Below are positions 8,869-17,366 of a DNA stretch of 64,000 nucleotides, one piece after another (within the stretch, counting starts at the first letter, position 1; each line of letters begins with the position of its first letter). Both the position numbers and the translations under genes were made by a program. The notes under the pieces were generated by a model. It searched no databases. It had not been told where the DNA came from and saw only the letters and a program-made list of their open reading frames with translations. Source of the stretch: JAICND01 sp040905905 (GTDB lineage: Bacteria > Actinomycetota > Acidimicrobiia > Spongiisociales > ZC4RG35); assembly GCA_040905905.1 (NCBI GenBank), contig JBBDQN010000039.1, positions 1-64,000 of the forward strand, given 5' to 3'.

Positions 8869-9520
8869 TGGAGGAGAATCGGAATTCTGCCCCGGCGAGA
8901 TTCAGCATCGAGCCGTTGGTGATTCGCAGCGGCACTCGACCCACCCTGGTTCCGTCGACGAAGGTTCCATTGACCGAATCCAGGTCGATGACAAATGCCT
9001 GTCCGTCTTGACGGAACACGATGGCGTGGTGACGGCTCACCTCGGCCGCGATCAAGACGATGTCGCAGTCTGTTCCCCGGCCCAATAGGGCACGGTTGGG
9101 GGAAATCTCATGGGTAGTCGAGCCTTTGAGCCGGGCCCACGGCTGTAGGGGTCCGGGCACGACCGAACCTTGACACTTGGCGGTGCGCGGGGCAAGGTCG
9201 GGATCGCTCTCGACGGTCACCGACGCCGGACCTTGCAGCCGCCACCCCCGGTCGGCGGCGTGGGCCGCAAAAGCCGTGGTCAGATGGGCGGCGAGTTCGT
9301 TACCCGCGCCTTCCGTCGAAGCCAGGTTGGACGGATGCAGGAGGAGGCGGAAGTGGTTGGCTGTGGCCGGCCCTGCCACGGTGTCGAACTCGGCCAACTC
9401 GGCCTCGCGTCCGATCCTGGACGCCAGTTCGGAGGGATGGAGACCACCCCTGAACAACCGACCGGCCAGGCCGTCGAGGGCCGCTTCCAGCCGCCGCTCC
9501 AGTTCGCGGGCCAGCTTCAT
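8861..9520 (-). CDS. fhaA: FhaA-type protein (DUF3662 plus FHA domain)
   Basis: A 219-residue protein, first gene of the operon. Residues 1-115 form the DUF3662/FhaA N-terminal domain (LERRLEAALDGLAGRLFRGG, LHPSELASRIGREAE). Residues 140-219 form an FHA domain with LLGRGTDCDI, VSRHHAIVF and DSVNGTFVDG. Mycobacterial FhaA has a long disordered linker between the domains; here it is short. It is a PknB substrate and binds the lipid II flippase MviN in mycobacteria. The operon promoter should lie in the roughly 100 bp between this start and tRNA-Leu. Confidence 0.93.
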   Translation of the reverse strand: MKLARELERRLEAALDGLAGRLFRGGLHPSELASRIGREAELAEFDTVAGPATANHFRLLLHPSNLASTEGAGNELAAHLTTAFAAHAADRGWRLQGPASVTVESDPDLAPRTAKCQGSVVPGPLQPWARLKGSTTHEISPNRALLGRGTDCDIVLIAAEVSRHHAIVFRQDGQAFVIDLDSVNGTFVDGTRVGRVPLRITNGSMLNLAGAEFRFSSNA

Positions 9521-9624
9521 GACCGCCGAACGGTAGTGGCGGTGCGGGCTTGGGCCGGAGGACGGCTCGGTCGAGCACTGCCGTCGCCGCTACTATTACC
9601 TACCCCGCACGGGCAGCCGTACGA

Positions 9625-9708
<84 letters not shown>

Positions 9709-9766
9709 CCGATCGCGCTGCATCCCCTGCGACGCAACGCCCGCCAACCCCGCAGAGACCCAACCA

Positions 9767-10753
9767 GTGATTCTTGAACGTTCCCGGCCCCGGCGCCGTC
9801 GTTTCCTGTGGCCTGTTCTGTTGACCCTGGTGTTGTTAGCTGGTTTGGGCCTCGCCCGTATCAACGAACAGGCAGTGGCGGCGGTGGAGTACCTGGAGGG
9901 GATCCGCAGCAGCGCCGCCTCCTTGGTCACCCCGGCCGCCTCCTTCTCCGGGTTGTCGGGTCGGGTCGGTTCGATTGACCGCGCCGAGTTCTTCACGGTG
10001 GTCGATGCCATGGAGGCCGCCCTCGCCGGGGCCGTTCTGGCTGTCGAAGAGAGTCCAGAGAGCGGACAACTGGTGGGGGTAGCGACCCTGTACCGGCTCA
10101 CCCTGGAAACCTGGCGGGCCGGGGTGGCGACCTTTGCTGAGGGGGTGATCGAGCTGGCAGACGGCGCGCCCGAGGGTGGCGATCGGATCCACGTCGGGTT
10201 GCAGCAGCTGGCGGCCGGCGACCAGCTTTATAACGGACTGCTAGCCGAGCTGGGTAGGGAAACGGTTCCCGACCCGATAACCCCGCTTCCGACCATGAAC
10301 CTGGTCGACCCCGAGTTCGGAGCGGGCCGGTTGGCGCGGCTGTTTACGGCAGTGGCGAGCGCTGCCAACAGCAACCTGGCTCTGCGGGCCGACCTGGCCG
10401 TACGGCAGATCACTTCCGAGCCGGCCTGGGTGACCGACCCCGAGGGCAATTTGGTGATGACCGCCACCGAGTTGATCGCAGTGGCCGTGGTGGTGGCCAA
10501 CAGCGGTAATGCCGACGCTCCCGCCCAGAACGTTCAGCTGGAACTGGTCAGCCCCGACAGCTCCGAGGTACGAATGGAAGTATTGCCCGAGCTGGCACCG
10601 GGGGGTCAGACGACGGTGACCTTCACCGATCTCCCCGTCAGCTTTGGTGGGAGCTACCAGATTGGGGTGACGCTGATCCTGACCGTGCCCGACTCCGACC
10701 CGGCCAACAACGGCTCCAACCTCGCCTTTATTGTCCTCGAACCGACTGAGTGA
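9767..10753 (+). CDS. Secreted or membrane-anchored protein with C-terminal CARDB-like domain
   Basis: About 328 residues from the GTG at 9767; the open frame runs further upstream but through tRNA-Leu and antisense fhaA sequence, so that part is rejected. The N-terminus is basic (RSRPRRRRF) followed by one membrane helix, so the protein is probably anchored outside the cell. The middle is helical. The C-terminal 110 residues read like a CARDB/Ig-type beta domain (VVVANSGNADAPAQNVQLEL, then DPANNGSN). No enzymatic motif is seen. It overlaps the open frame upstream of serS; function unknown. Confidence 0.65.
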   Translation: MILERSRPRRRRFLWPVLLTLVLLAGLGLARINEQAVAAVEYLEGIRSSAASLVTPAASFSGLSGRVGSIDRAEFFTVVDAMEAALAGAVLAVEESPESGQLVGVATLYRLTLETWRAGVATFAEGVIELADGAPEGGDRIHVGLQQLAAGDQLYNGLLAELGRETVPDPITPLPTMNLVDPEFGAGRLARLFTAVASAANSNLALRADLAVRQITSEPAWVTDPEGNLVMTATELIAVAVVVANSGNADAPAQNVQLELVSPDSSEVRMEVLPELAPGGQTTVTFTDLPVSFGGSYQIGVTLILTVPDSDPANNGSNLAFIVLEPTE

Positions 10754-10775
10754 TGCTCGTTACCATCGCTGGGCT

Positions 10776-12032
10776 GTGATCGACCCCGCCATCCTTCGGA
10801 CCGACCCCGCTGTTCTCATCCGTTCTTTGCAACGGCGAGGCCTCGAGGTCGATGTCGCCTCCCTCGTCGAATTGGAAGAGCGAGCCCGCAAAACTCGACA
10901 ACGGGCCGAGGAGGTGCGGGCCGTCCAGAAGGAGGCTGGCCGGGAGATCGCGAAATTGGCAGGTCCCGAGAAAGAAGCGGCCATCTCCCGGGGCGCCGGG
11001 CTGGCCGAGGAATTCAAACGCCTTGAGACCGAGGCTGAGGAATTGGCTGAGGGATTCGAACGGGTCTGGGCCAAAATTCCCAATCTGGTCGACGAGACCG
11101 CGGCCGATGGCTCCACCGATGCCGACAATGTCGAGATCAAGCGAGTCGGAGTGCCGCCGACATTCGATTTCCCTGTGGCCGATTTCGCCACGCTTGGAAG
11201 CCGGCTTGATCTGGTCGACATGGACCGGGGAGCCAAGGTGTCGGGGAGCAGGTTCGGTTATCTGAAGGGGCCCGCGGTGCTCCTCGAATTTGGGATGGTC
11301 CGCCTGGCCTTCGACCAGCTCATCCGCCATGGTCACGTGCCGATGGTGCCACCGGTACTGGTACGGGAGGAAGCCCTCTATGGCACCGGGTTTCTCCCGG
11401 GCGACCGCGAGCAGGTCTATTCCATTCCTGACGACGGTCTCTACCTCGTGGGCACCTCGGAGGTATCGCTGGCCGCATATCACGGTGATGAGATCTTCGA
11501 TCTGGACGAACTCCCCAAGCGCTACGCCGGGTTCTCGACCTGTTTTAGGAGGGAAGCCGGGACGTATGGCAAGGACACCCAGGGTTTGTTCCGGGTGCAT
11601 CAATTCGACAAGGTCGAGATGTTCGTGTTCTGCCGGCCGGAGGATTCTCCCGCTGAGCACGAGCGACTCCTGGCTATGGAAGAGGACCTGGTGCAGGCCT
11701 TGGAGTTGCCATATCGAGTGGTCAACGTCGCCGCCGGCGACCTTGGTTCCTCGGCCGCCAAGAAGTACGACATCGAGGCATGGTTCCCATCACAACAGAC
11801 CTATCGGGAGATCACCTCGTGTTCCAACACCACCGATTATCAGGCCCGCCGGCTCAAGGTGCGGAACCGAACCCCGGGCGGCAACCAGATCGTCCACACC
11901 CTCAACGGGACTGCAGTGGCGGTGGGGAGGGTGCTGTTGGCGATCCTGGAAAACCACCAGCAGGCAGACGGTTCGGTTCGAATGCCGGCGGCGCTCGTAC
12001 CCTATCTGGGCTTTGACCACATAGGTCCGTGA
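10776..12032 (+). CDS. serS: Seryl-tRNA synthetase
   Basis: About 418 residues, a class II synthetase charging tRNA-Ser. The N-terminal coiled-coil arm (about residues 30-100) is rich in Glu, Lys and Ala. Motif 2 reads FSTCFRREAGTYGKDTQG and motif 3 GGNQIVHTLNGTAVAVGR. The GTG at 10776 (protein start VIDPAILRTDP) is chosen because SerRS proteins begin with this MID(P/L) pattern; the ATG-like start 45 nt upstream overlaps the preceding gene. It overlaps the following methyltransferase by 4 nt. All four tRNA-Ser genes of the window lie within 14 kb downstream. Confidence 0.95.
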   Translation: MIDPAILRTDPAVLIRSLQRRGLEVDVASLVELEERARKTRQRAEEVRAVQKEAGREIAKLAGPEKEAAISRGAGLAEEFKRLETEAEELAEGFERVWAKIPNLVDETAADGSTDADNVEIKRVGVPPTFDFPVADFATLGSRLDLVDMDRGAKVSGSRFGYLKGPAVLLEFGMVRLAFDQLIRHGHVPMVPPVLVREEALYGTGFLPGDREQVYSIPDDGLYLVGTSEVSLAAYHGDEIFDLDELPKRYAGFSTCFRREAGTYGKDTQGLFRVHQFDKVEMFVFCRPEDSPAEHERLLAMEEDLVQALELPYRVVNVAAGDLGSSAAKKYDIEAWFPSQQTYREITSCSNTTDYQARRLKVRNRTPGGNQIVHTLNGTAVAVGRVLLAILENHQQADGSVRMPAALVPYLGFDHIGP

Positions 12033-12673
12033 CCAGCTCCAACCGCAAGATCTTCACCAGGATCGCTCGCCGTTACGACTTCTGCAATCGGGTGTTGTCG
12101 GTGGGCCAGGAGCAGAACTGGCGTCGGGCGGCGGCCGACTTTCTTCCGGCCGGTCGGGTGCTCGACCTGGGCAGCGGGACCGGGGCAGCGCTTCCGGTGC
12201 TGGCGGGTCGGGTGGTGGTCGCGCTTGACCCGGTGGCGCCGATGCTTGCGCTCAGCCCGATTCATTCTCGAGTAGTTGGCGTGGGGGAGTCGCTGCCGTT
12301 TCCCGACGAGTCCTTCGACGGCGTGTTCTCCGCCTACGTGTTTCGCAATCTCACCTCGGTCGATCGAACGATGGAGGAAATCCACCGTGTGCTGCGACCC
12401 GGCGGGGTGGCGGCGATCGTCGACCTGGCCCGGCCGGCCCGAGGCTGGCGACGTTGGCTCCATCGTCTGGGGACGGCGATTGTGCTTCCCCTGGCCGGTC
12501 TCCTGGTAGGCGCCCCCGCCGAGTACTGGTATCTGCATCGCAGCCTTGACAAGTTGGCCTCACCCGAGGTCTTGCTGGGGATGAACTCGCTTGCGATGGA
12601 ACGGGTATGGCGGATGGGACCAATGGGGTTTGTGTATGGAGCAGTGTTGAGGAAACCCTCCCTTCTGGCGTAG
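12029..12673 (+). CDS. UbiE/MenG-type SAM-dependent methyltransferase
   Basis: A 214-residue class I methyltransferase. The SAM-binding motif I is VLDLGSGTG (about residues 47-55), and the UbiE signatures ARRYDFCNRVLS near the start and FRNLTSVDRTMEEIHRVLRP in the middle point to C-methylation of demethylmenaquinone. A short hydrophobic segment (about 150-165) could touch the membrane. GTG start overlaps serS by 4 nt. The stop codon lies inside the left arm of a strong hairpin. No other men genes are nearby, so menaquinone synthesis is a family-based inference. Confidence 0.82.
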   Translation: MTSSNRKIFTRIARRYDFCNRVLSVGQEQNWRRAAADFLPAGRVLDLGSGTGAALPVLAGRVVVALDPVAPMLALSPIHSRVVGVGESLPFPDESFDGVFSAYVFRNLTSVDRTMEEIHRVLRPGGVAAIVDLARPARGWRRWLHRLGTAIVLPLAGLLVGAPAEYWYLHRSLDKLASPEVLLGMNSLAMERVWRMGPMGFVYGAVLRKPSLLA

Positions 12674-12711
12674 AAACAGGGCCGTTTCCGGCCCTGTTTC
12701 TACGCAAGAAG
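12662..12711 (+). terminator. Long hairpin at the end of the methyltransferase gene
   Basis: A perfect 17-bp stem (12668-12684 with 12689-12705) closes on the loop TTTC; after one mismatch, five further pairs (CTTCT/AGAAG) extend it. It overlaps the stop codon. There is no U-tract, so it may be a bidirectional stop or processing hairpin. The right-arm sequence (15 nt, 12697-12711) recurs exactly in the hairpin at 61447-61497. Confidence 0.6.
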
Positions 12712-12774
12712 GGGTTGGAGGTAAGCCCGCCCCGAGATGAAGGGACGCCGCCTTCCCGCCAGGCGGAACTGCGG

Positions 12775-12870
12775 CGCTCGAGGGATCCACTTAGAGCTGC
12801 TTCCTTCCGGACCTGACTCGGTTCGCAGGCCTCGCCGCGCAGGACCCGACAGGCCACGTGCGCCCCTTCC
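12775..12870 (-). ncRNA. ffs: Signal recognition particle RNA (small bacterial type)
   Basis: On the reverse strand the universally conserved SRP domain IV apex is present: the sequence AGGTCCGGAAGGAAGCAGC at about 12797-12815 holds the GGAA tetraloop and asymmetric internal loop bound by Ffh. Flanking arms GCGCGGCGAGGCCTGCG and the outer pairs near both ends support a hairpin of about 95-100 nt. It guides Ffh-dependent co-translational export. It sits just downstream of tadA, a common arrangement. The exact ends are approximate. Confidence 0.9.
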
Positions 12871-12881
12871 CGGTCAGGCTA

Positions 12882-13334
12882 TCAGCGTCGGGTGGCGAAG
12901 AATTCGGCGAGAAGAGCTGCGCTTTCGTCGGCCAGTACTCCAGCCCGCAACTCGCAGCGATGGTTGAGTCGAGCGTCCTGAGGGATGTTGTAGAGCGACC
13001 AAGCCGCCCCTGCTTTGGGGTCGGCCGCCCCGTAGACAATCGTCTCCAACCGGGCGGCCACTGCTGCACCGGCACACATCGCACAAGGCTCGAGGGTGAC
13101 ATAGAGGGTGTGCCCACCGAGGCGCCAATCGCCGCGGAGTCGGGCTGCCTGGGTTATAACCAACATCTCGGCGTGGGCGGTCGGGTCGGCGAGTTGCTCT
13201 CGCCGATTGTGGTCGGCAGCCACGAGGTCGCCCTCGGGATTAACTAACACCGCTCCAACCGGCACGTCGTCGTGTTCGGATGCCACCCGCGCCTGTTCGA
13301 GGGCGACTTGCATCCACTGATGGTCGTCGGTCAT
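12882..13334 (-). CDS. tadA: tRNA-specific adenosine deaminase
   Basis: A 150-residue cytidine-deaminase-fold enzyme. Zinc ligands and the proton shuttle are visible: His54-Ala-Glu56 (HAE) and PCAMC (Cys84, Cys87). TadA converts the wobble adenosine of tRNA-Arg(ACG) to inosine; the matching tRNA-Arg(ACG) gene is in this window at 58234. Start ATG at 13334. The SRP RNA follows directly on the same strand. Confidence 0.93.
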   Translation of the reverse strand: MTDDHQWMQVALEQARVASEHDDVPVGAVLVNPEGDLVAADHNRREQLADPTAHAEMLVITQAARLRGDWRLGGHTLYVTLEPCAMCAGAAVAARLETIVYGAADPKAGAAWSLYNIPQDARLNHRCELRAGVLADESAALLAEFFATRR

Positions 13335-13394
13335 CTGTTGCGTAGACTACGGACGATCCCCCGGCAGGTAATCCGTTCAGGCTGGGGTGCCACT

Positions 13395-13542
13395 GGAGGG
13401 ATCGCACCAGTCCGGGTGCCAGTCGGTCTAGTGCGCTGCTGGTGGTCATTTAGTGTTCTGCTTGGAGGGATCGCACCAGTCCGTGTACCAGTCGGTCTAG
13501 TGCGCTGCTGGTGGTCATTTAGTGTTCTGCTTGGAGGGATCG
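13395..13542 (+). repeat. Tandem 69-bp repeats resembling the 5' part of tRNA-Ser
   Basis: Two full units (13395-13463 and 13464-13532) differ at only two positions, and ten bases of a third (GGAGGGATCG, 13533-13542) run into the gap. Each unit begins with GGAGGGATCGCA and contains GGTCTAGTGCGC, exactly the acceptor/D-arm blocks of the tRNA-Ser genes just downstream. An 18-nt insertion replaces the short D-loop segment, and a 27-nt tail replaces the anticodon and T arms. No anticodon or 3' acceptor strand is present, so these are not functional tRNAs as read. The number of units in the gap is unknown. Confidence 0.85.
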
Positions 13543-13642
13543 NNNNNNNNNNNNNNNNNNNNNNNNNNNNNNNNNNNNNNNNNNNNNNNNNNNNNNNNNN
13601 NNNNNNNNNNNNNNNNNNNNNNNNNNNNNNNNNNNNNNNNNN
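13543..13642. other. Scaffold gap of exactly 100 N
   Basis: The run of exactly 100 undetermined bases is a conventional placeholder for a gap of unknown size. It lies inside the tandem repeat, right after GGAGGGATCG, the first ten bases of tRNA-Ser. The sequence on the far side resumes at base 11 of a tRNA-Ser, so the assembly probably broke on a repeated k-mer. Confidence 0.97.
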
Positions 13643-13719
13643 CATAGCCCGGTCTAGTGCGCGGCACTGGAAATGCCGTTGGGGGCAACCCCTCGGGGGT
13701 TCAAATCCCCCTCCCTCCG
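13643..13719 (+). tRNA. tRNA-Ser(GGA), first ten bases in or before the gap
   Basis: The anticodon stem CGGCA/TGCCG encloses CTGGAAA, giving anticodon GGA. A long class II variable arm, T-arm GGGGG-TTCAAAT-CCCCC and 3' acceptor strand TCCCTCC with discriminator G follow; CCA is encoded at 13720-13722. The missing 5' end (GGAGGGATCG) is either hidden in the gap or is the fragment at 13533-13542. Confidence 0.88.
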
Positions 13720-13747
13720 CCAGGCGACCCGCCCCACGGGTCGCCCC

Positions 13748-13837
13748 GGAGGGATCGCATAGGCCGGTCTAGTGCGCGGCACTCGAAATGCCGTAGGGGG
13801 TTGTACCTCCTCGTGGGTTCGAATCCCACTCCCTCCG
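13748..13837 (+). tRNA. tRNA-Ser(CGA)
   Basis: A complete class II tRNA. The acceptor GGAGGGA pairs with TCCCTCC. The anticodon stem CGGCA/TGCCG encloses CTCGAAA, giving anticodon CGA. The variable arm is long, and the T-arm GTGGG-TTCGAAT-CCCAC is canonical, with discriminator G and no encoded CCA. It is nearly identical to tRNA-Ser(GGA) in its 5' half. Confidence 0.93.
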
Positions 13838-14009
13838 CTAAATCTGGAAATAGCTTCCAATTGCTCGGAATTGCAATCTGTTACTTCGATCATTCGGGTT
13901 CGAACATCATCGTTTCTTCATTTGAACCGAGTAGCCGAGTAAGACCGGGTCACCGTGGGCCGTAAGCAAAGGCCCGAACCCGGACACATAACATCGCAGA
14001 GAGGCGGGG

Positions 14010-14588
14010 TTGCCGAAAACAAGCGAGAGAAGCCGAACAGAAAACCCCGAGGTGGGCTTCGACCTGTTGTTCCAAGCTCACTACCGGGCCATCTACCGCT
14101 ATTGCGTCCGGCGTCTAGGGCTATCCGAGGCCGAGGACGCGACCGCCGACGTTTTTGCGGTCGCCTGGCGACGCCTCGACGAGCTGCCCCCCGATGAGGC
14201 TGGGACGGCATGGCTATTCGGGGTCGCCCACCGGGTGGTCGGCAATCGATATCGGAGCCGGCGCCGACAGACAACTCTCTCGGCTCGTTTGCAGGCGACG
14301 ACCCCTGACCAGAAGGATCATGAGGTTCTGGAGACAAGTGCCGACCCGGGTGTCGAACTGCTGCTGGCAGCTCTCCACGAACTGAGCGCCACAGACCAGG
14401 AACTGTTGCGCCTGTCCTCGTGGGACGAGTTGTCGAGGGAAGAGATCGCAACAGTCCTCGGCATCAATCAGAACGCCGTCGACCAACGGCTTCATCGGGC
14501 CAGGTCGCGGCTGAGAGTCCGATTCGAGCGGCTAGCCACCGACACGTCACGCCCAACATCTGAGGAGGCTTCGGCATGGATCTTCTAA
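14010..14588 (+). CDS. ECF-type RNA polymerase sigma factor, paralog A
   Basis: About 192 residues. Region 2 (residues 17-80; LFQAHYRAIYRYCVRRLG, EAEDATADVFAVAWRRL) and region 4 (about 115-170; LSATDQELLRLSSWDELS, LGINQNAVDQRLHRARSRL) are clear, with no extra domains. ECF sigmas redirect RNA polymerase to stress or envelope genes. The TTG start is preceded by GAGGCGGGG. The stop overlaps the start of the propeller gene by 13 nt, so that membrane protein is the likely cognate regulator or target. A closely related pair is at 27385-29738. Confidence 0.88.
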   Translation: MPKTSERSRTENPEVGFDLLFQAHYRAIYRYCVRRLGLSEAEDATADVFAVAWRRLDELPPDEAGTAWLFGVAHRVVGNRYRSRRRQTTLSARLQATTPDQKDHEVLETSADPGVELLLAALHELSATDQELLRLSSWDELSREEIATVLGINQNAVDQRLHRARSRLRVRFERLATDTSRPTSEEASAWIF

Positions 14589-16414
14589 AACGAGCCGACC
14601 CGGCGATTGGTGCCGAAGTGGACGTGGCCGAGCTCCGGGCCAAAGTGGACGAGAGAGTCGGCCTGACAGCGCCCTTGCAGCGGTTTCCGTCACCCACCCG
14701 ACGACCCTGGCTGATGGCAGCGGCCTCCTTTGCTCTTGTCATCGTGGTCGCCGTCATGGTGGCGGCCGTGCGCGAGCAGCCGGGGGTGATCACGACTCCC
14801 ACGATTGGAAGTCTTGGCAACCTGCCCGGAATCGAGTCGGTGGTTCCTCTCGCCTCTGGCGGTGTTCAGACGATGGCCGTCGACGGCAACACCATCTGGG
14901 TCATGACCGCATTGGCGCATGAGCTTCAGCGAATCCCTGCGACCACCGGGCAAGTCGAGGAAACATACACCATCGATGGCTATGTCGAGGGTGTCATCGT
15001 CGGTGGCGGGTACGTCTGGTTGCGGAGCTACGACGACGACGGCGAAGTGCTTCGCTTCGACCCAAGCAACGGCGAAGTCGATCTCCGGATCGCAGTCGGT
15101 CCTCCCGGCTTGGGCGCAGCGTGGTTCAACGAAAACCTCTGGGTCGGCAATGACCAGAGCGACCTCATCCAAATCTCCCGAGAGGGCGAGATCGTTTCGA
15201 CCGGCACGGGTGACATCAAGGGTGTTGGTCTGGGCTACCTATGGATCAACGACCCTGAGACCGGTCTGATCTCCAGCCTTGCCCCCGACGGCACCCGCGG
15301 GGAAATCGTGATTCCAACCTACCCCGGACTGGAAACCATGAGCGGTGAAGGTGTTCGGCAACTCACCGAAGCCGACGGCCGTCTCTGGCTGATGGACGAC
15401 GACTATCCGTGGGGAACCAACCTCAGCATCTTCGACCCCGCCACCGGTGAACTCCAATCGTTTGGCGGACTGACGTTCGGGCTGCTCGACATGATCGAGT
15501 TCGAAGGATCACTTTGGCTCACCTCCGGCACCGATCATCTCGTTCTACGGATCGATCCGGAAAGCGGGGAAGTGCGCCGCTACCCCATGCCCGGGAAGGC
15601 AGGAGGGCTGGCTGTAGCCGATGGCTCGCTGTGGGTCACCCTCTATCAACCGGGCGCCCTGGTCCGACTCGACCCCGATGCCGGTTTGATCGAATCGGCC
15701 CCAATCGTGGCCGATGACTGGAACCGCTTTCCCCACCGCCTGCTTTGCACCGGTAGTCCACAGCCGGGAAGTCCGACGGTCATCCTCGAACCATTCGAAT
15801 GGATCGACTACGGATCATGGTCTGTGGTCCAGGCGCAGCTTTCGAATCTGGGTTATCAGGTCTGCGCCAACGGATATGTGGAAGGCGAGTCGACTCCAGC
15901 GCAGCGGGCCGCGGACCTAAGCGAGGCCCTGACCGAAGCTGGGATCTCCGGACCCTTAGTCCTGGTCGCAAATGGCGACGGAGTTCACGCCGCTCGACTG
16001 TTTGCCGACGGCAGGTCCGACATCGTCGGCGTAGTGCTGGTCGACCCAATGCCCATCGGGTTCCAGACACTGCTCGACCAGGAGACCGGCGGCGCGGGCC
16101 ACCCACCGTGGCCCGACCTGGATCCCTCCGTGTCAGCGGGTTTGGACGACTTTGGCGACGCACTATTGGTCGTCATCGGACAAGACCCGCAATACATCTA
16201 CGGCAACCCTCAGTTCATTGAATCGTTCGGTAGCGAGGCGGCCCGAAAGCTCGACGACTTCTGGCAGGAAGGGCTTGCTTTCTATGCCAGCCTCTCGACC
16301 GATTCGCGGACGGTGACCGCCACCGCCACCGGCACCGGCAGGGTGATCTGGGATCGGCCCGACCTGATCGTCGAAGAGGTGACGAACGTACTGAACCAGG
16401 TGGGATCGGAGTAG
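14576..16414 (+). CDS. Membrane-anchored beta-propeller with C-terminal pseudo-alpha/beta-hydrolase, paralog A
   Basis: A 612-residue protein. The cytosolic N-terminus (about 45 residues, MDLLKRADPAIG) is followed by one membrane segment (about 48-66), so the rest is outside. Residues 70-395 are YVTN/Vgb-like propeller repeats (GNTIWVM, GGYVWLRSY, GYLWINDP, DGSLWVTLY). Residues 395-612 match the actinobacterial alpha/beta-hydrolase pattern (RLLCTG, VVQAQLS, then GPLVLVANGDGV and VVLVDP). The nucleophile position, normally Ser in GHSxGG, is Gly, and the C-terminal catalytic His is replaced (GTGRVIWDRP). It is therefore probably a binding or sensing domain. Overlap with the ECF gene suggests an anti-sigma-like or sigma-controlled role. 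Confidence 0.8.
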   Translation: MDLLKRADPAIGAEVDVAELRAKVDERVGLTAPLQRFPSPTRRPWLMAAASFALVIVVAVMVAAVREQPGVITTPTIGSLGNLPGIESVVPLASGGVQTMAVDGNTIWVMTALAHELQRIPATTGQVEETYTIDGYVEGVIVGGGYVWLRSYDDDGEVLRFDPSNGEVDLRIAVGPPGLGAAWFNENLWVGNDQSDLIQISREGEIVSTGTGDIKGVGLGYLWINDPETGLISSLAPDGTRGEIVIPTYPGLETMSGEGVRQLTEADGRLWLMDDDYPWGTNLSIFDPATGELQSFGGLTFGLLDMIEFEGSLWLTSGTDHLVLRIDPESGEVRRYPMPGKAGGLAVADGSLWVTLYQPGALVRLDPDAGLIESAPIVADDWNRFPHRLLCTGSPQPGSPTVILEPFEWIDYGSWSVVQAQLSNLGYQVCANGYVEGESTPAQRAADLSEALTEAGISGPLVLVANGDGVHAARLFADGRSDIVGVVLVDPMPIGFQTLLDQETGGAGHPPWPDLDPSVSAGLDDFGDALLVVIGQDPQYIYGNPQFIESFGSEAARKLDDFWQEGLAFYASLSTDSRTVTATATGTGRVIWDRPDLIVEEVTNVLNQVGSE

Positions 16415-16423
16415 GCGCCGATC

Positions 16424-16825
16424 TCAGGGAGGCGACGGGAGCCCTCTATGCCTTTCAGCGTGCGGATACAGATAGGTGGCGCCAACGCTGATTCTTAGAA
16501 GATCGTGCCCGTTTGGATTGCGGAGGCAGACATCACGGCGTTTGGCGTCACTTGTGGATTCATGCTTTGGGTGCAGGCCTTCTTCGCGTAGACGCACCAG
16601 ATCCCATTCGGTGTAGTTCCTGACCCAAGTCCTTAGGTCGCTGGAGGAAACGTCGGGAACTACGTTGCACAGGCCAGGCGTGGCCATCCTCAGATCCGTC
16701 GGCTTGACAATGGACAGGTCCATCAGATCATCGAGACCTATCGTCGGAAACACATGAGCTCTGTGGCCTCGGTAACCTACGATCACGGTGCATTGGGGGT
16801 GGCCTTGCCCCAAAACCCGGACCAT
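16424..16825 (-). CDS. Possible small hypothetical protein
   Basis: A 133-residue open frame convergent with the propeller gene. The translation has a natural-looking mid-section (RTWVRNYTEWDLVRLREEG, VCLRNPNGHDLLRISVG) but no family I recognise, no signal and no clear ribosome binding site at ATG 16825. Base composition is lower in GC than the neighbours, which fits accessory DNA. It may be a real orphan gene or a decaying one. Confidence 0.35.
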   Translation of the reverse strand: MVRVLGQGHPQCTVIVGYRGHRAHVFPTIGLDDLMDLSIVKPTDLRMATPGLCNVVPDVSSSDLRTWVRNYTEWDLVRLREEGLHPKHESTSDAKRRDVCLRNPNGHDLLRISVGATYLYPHAERHRGLPSPP

Positions 16826-17366
16826 GATGCCCAGCTGTAGGGATCATGTTCGAGGTTGATCGGAGGGGAGGGGATCGCTTGTCACTTCGATCTCAAGACT
16901 CCCAAGGCTCAACGCCAAACGAGAAGTACCTAACGCTATATGTCTAGACCAACTTTGGTGAAAGATCCTTTGGCCGATCGATCACCGAAATTCACCCCAA
17001 GCCGAATGCCCGCGAAAGCTGCCATCAGCATGGATCGCCACACCGCAGCAGCTTGCTCGGCACGCTTGATCGTGTGCCGCAACGTACTAGGGATGAGGGC
17101 ACCCCGACTCCCCTACCTGAAGCTCGCAGGCGTAATCAACCACCACCTATTGCGCGTTCGGCTTGATTCGTGATGGAATACGTCTGGCCCTGATTCAGGG
17201 ATCTTGGTTCGAACATAGTCCCATTAGGGCCGCTCCTGCCTATGGGCCTCACGACTTGGGATTGTTAAGGATCAGTCCAAAGCAGACTGAGTGCAGCCGC
17301 ATCGAGGTCGATGCCATGAACTCGGACCAAGGCGCTCCCAAGTCGGTCCCCTCACAGGGAGGCGCG
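16826..17366. other. Gene-poor, lower-GC stretch with a possible peptide remnant
   Basis: No convincing full gene is seen. On the reverse strand, 16936-17082 reads open from a TTG as 48 residues ending KGSFTKVGLDI, with protein-like composition (RHTIKRAEQAAAVWRSML) but no ATG and a stop just upstream, so it may be the 3' remnant of a lost gene. The right part carries the first copy of a 33-bp direct repeat (17202-17234). Confidence 0.4.
17202..17234 (+). repeat. 33-bp direct repeat, copy 1
   Basis: The sequence TCTTGGTTCGAAC, one variable base, TAGTCCCATTAGGGCCGCT occurs here and at 18487-18519 with a single mismatch (A here, T there). It contains the small palindromes GTTCGAAC and CCCATTAGGG. 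The two copies bracket 1.25 kb with two exported-protein genes. Confidence 0.85.

Noticed and set aside
13395..13542. CRISPR-like array
   Set aside because: The units are 69 bp long and almost identical throughout, with no short repeat separated by unique spacers and no cas genes nearby; the similarity to tRNA-Ser explains the conserved blocks.
13272..13542. Open frame through the repeats encoding a repetitive peptide (CWWSFSVLLGGIAPV...)
   Set aside because: 69 is divisible by three, so any stop-free frame repeats automatically. The frame continues through the gap and into tRNA genes and has no start signal.
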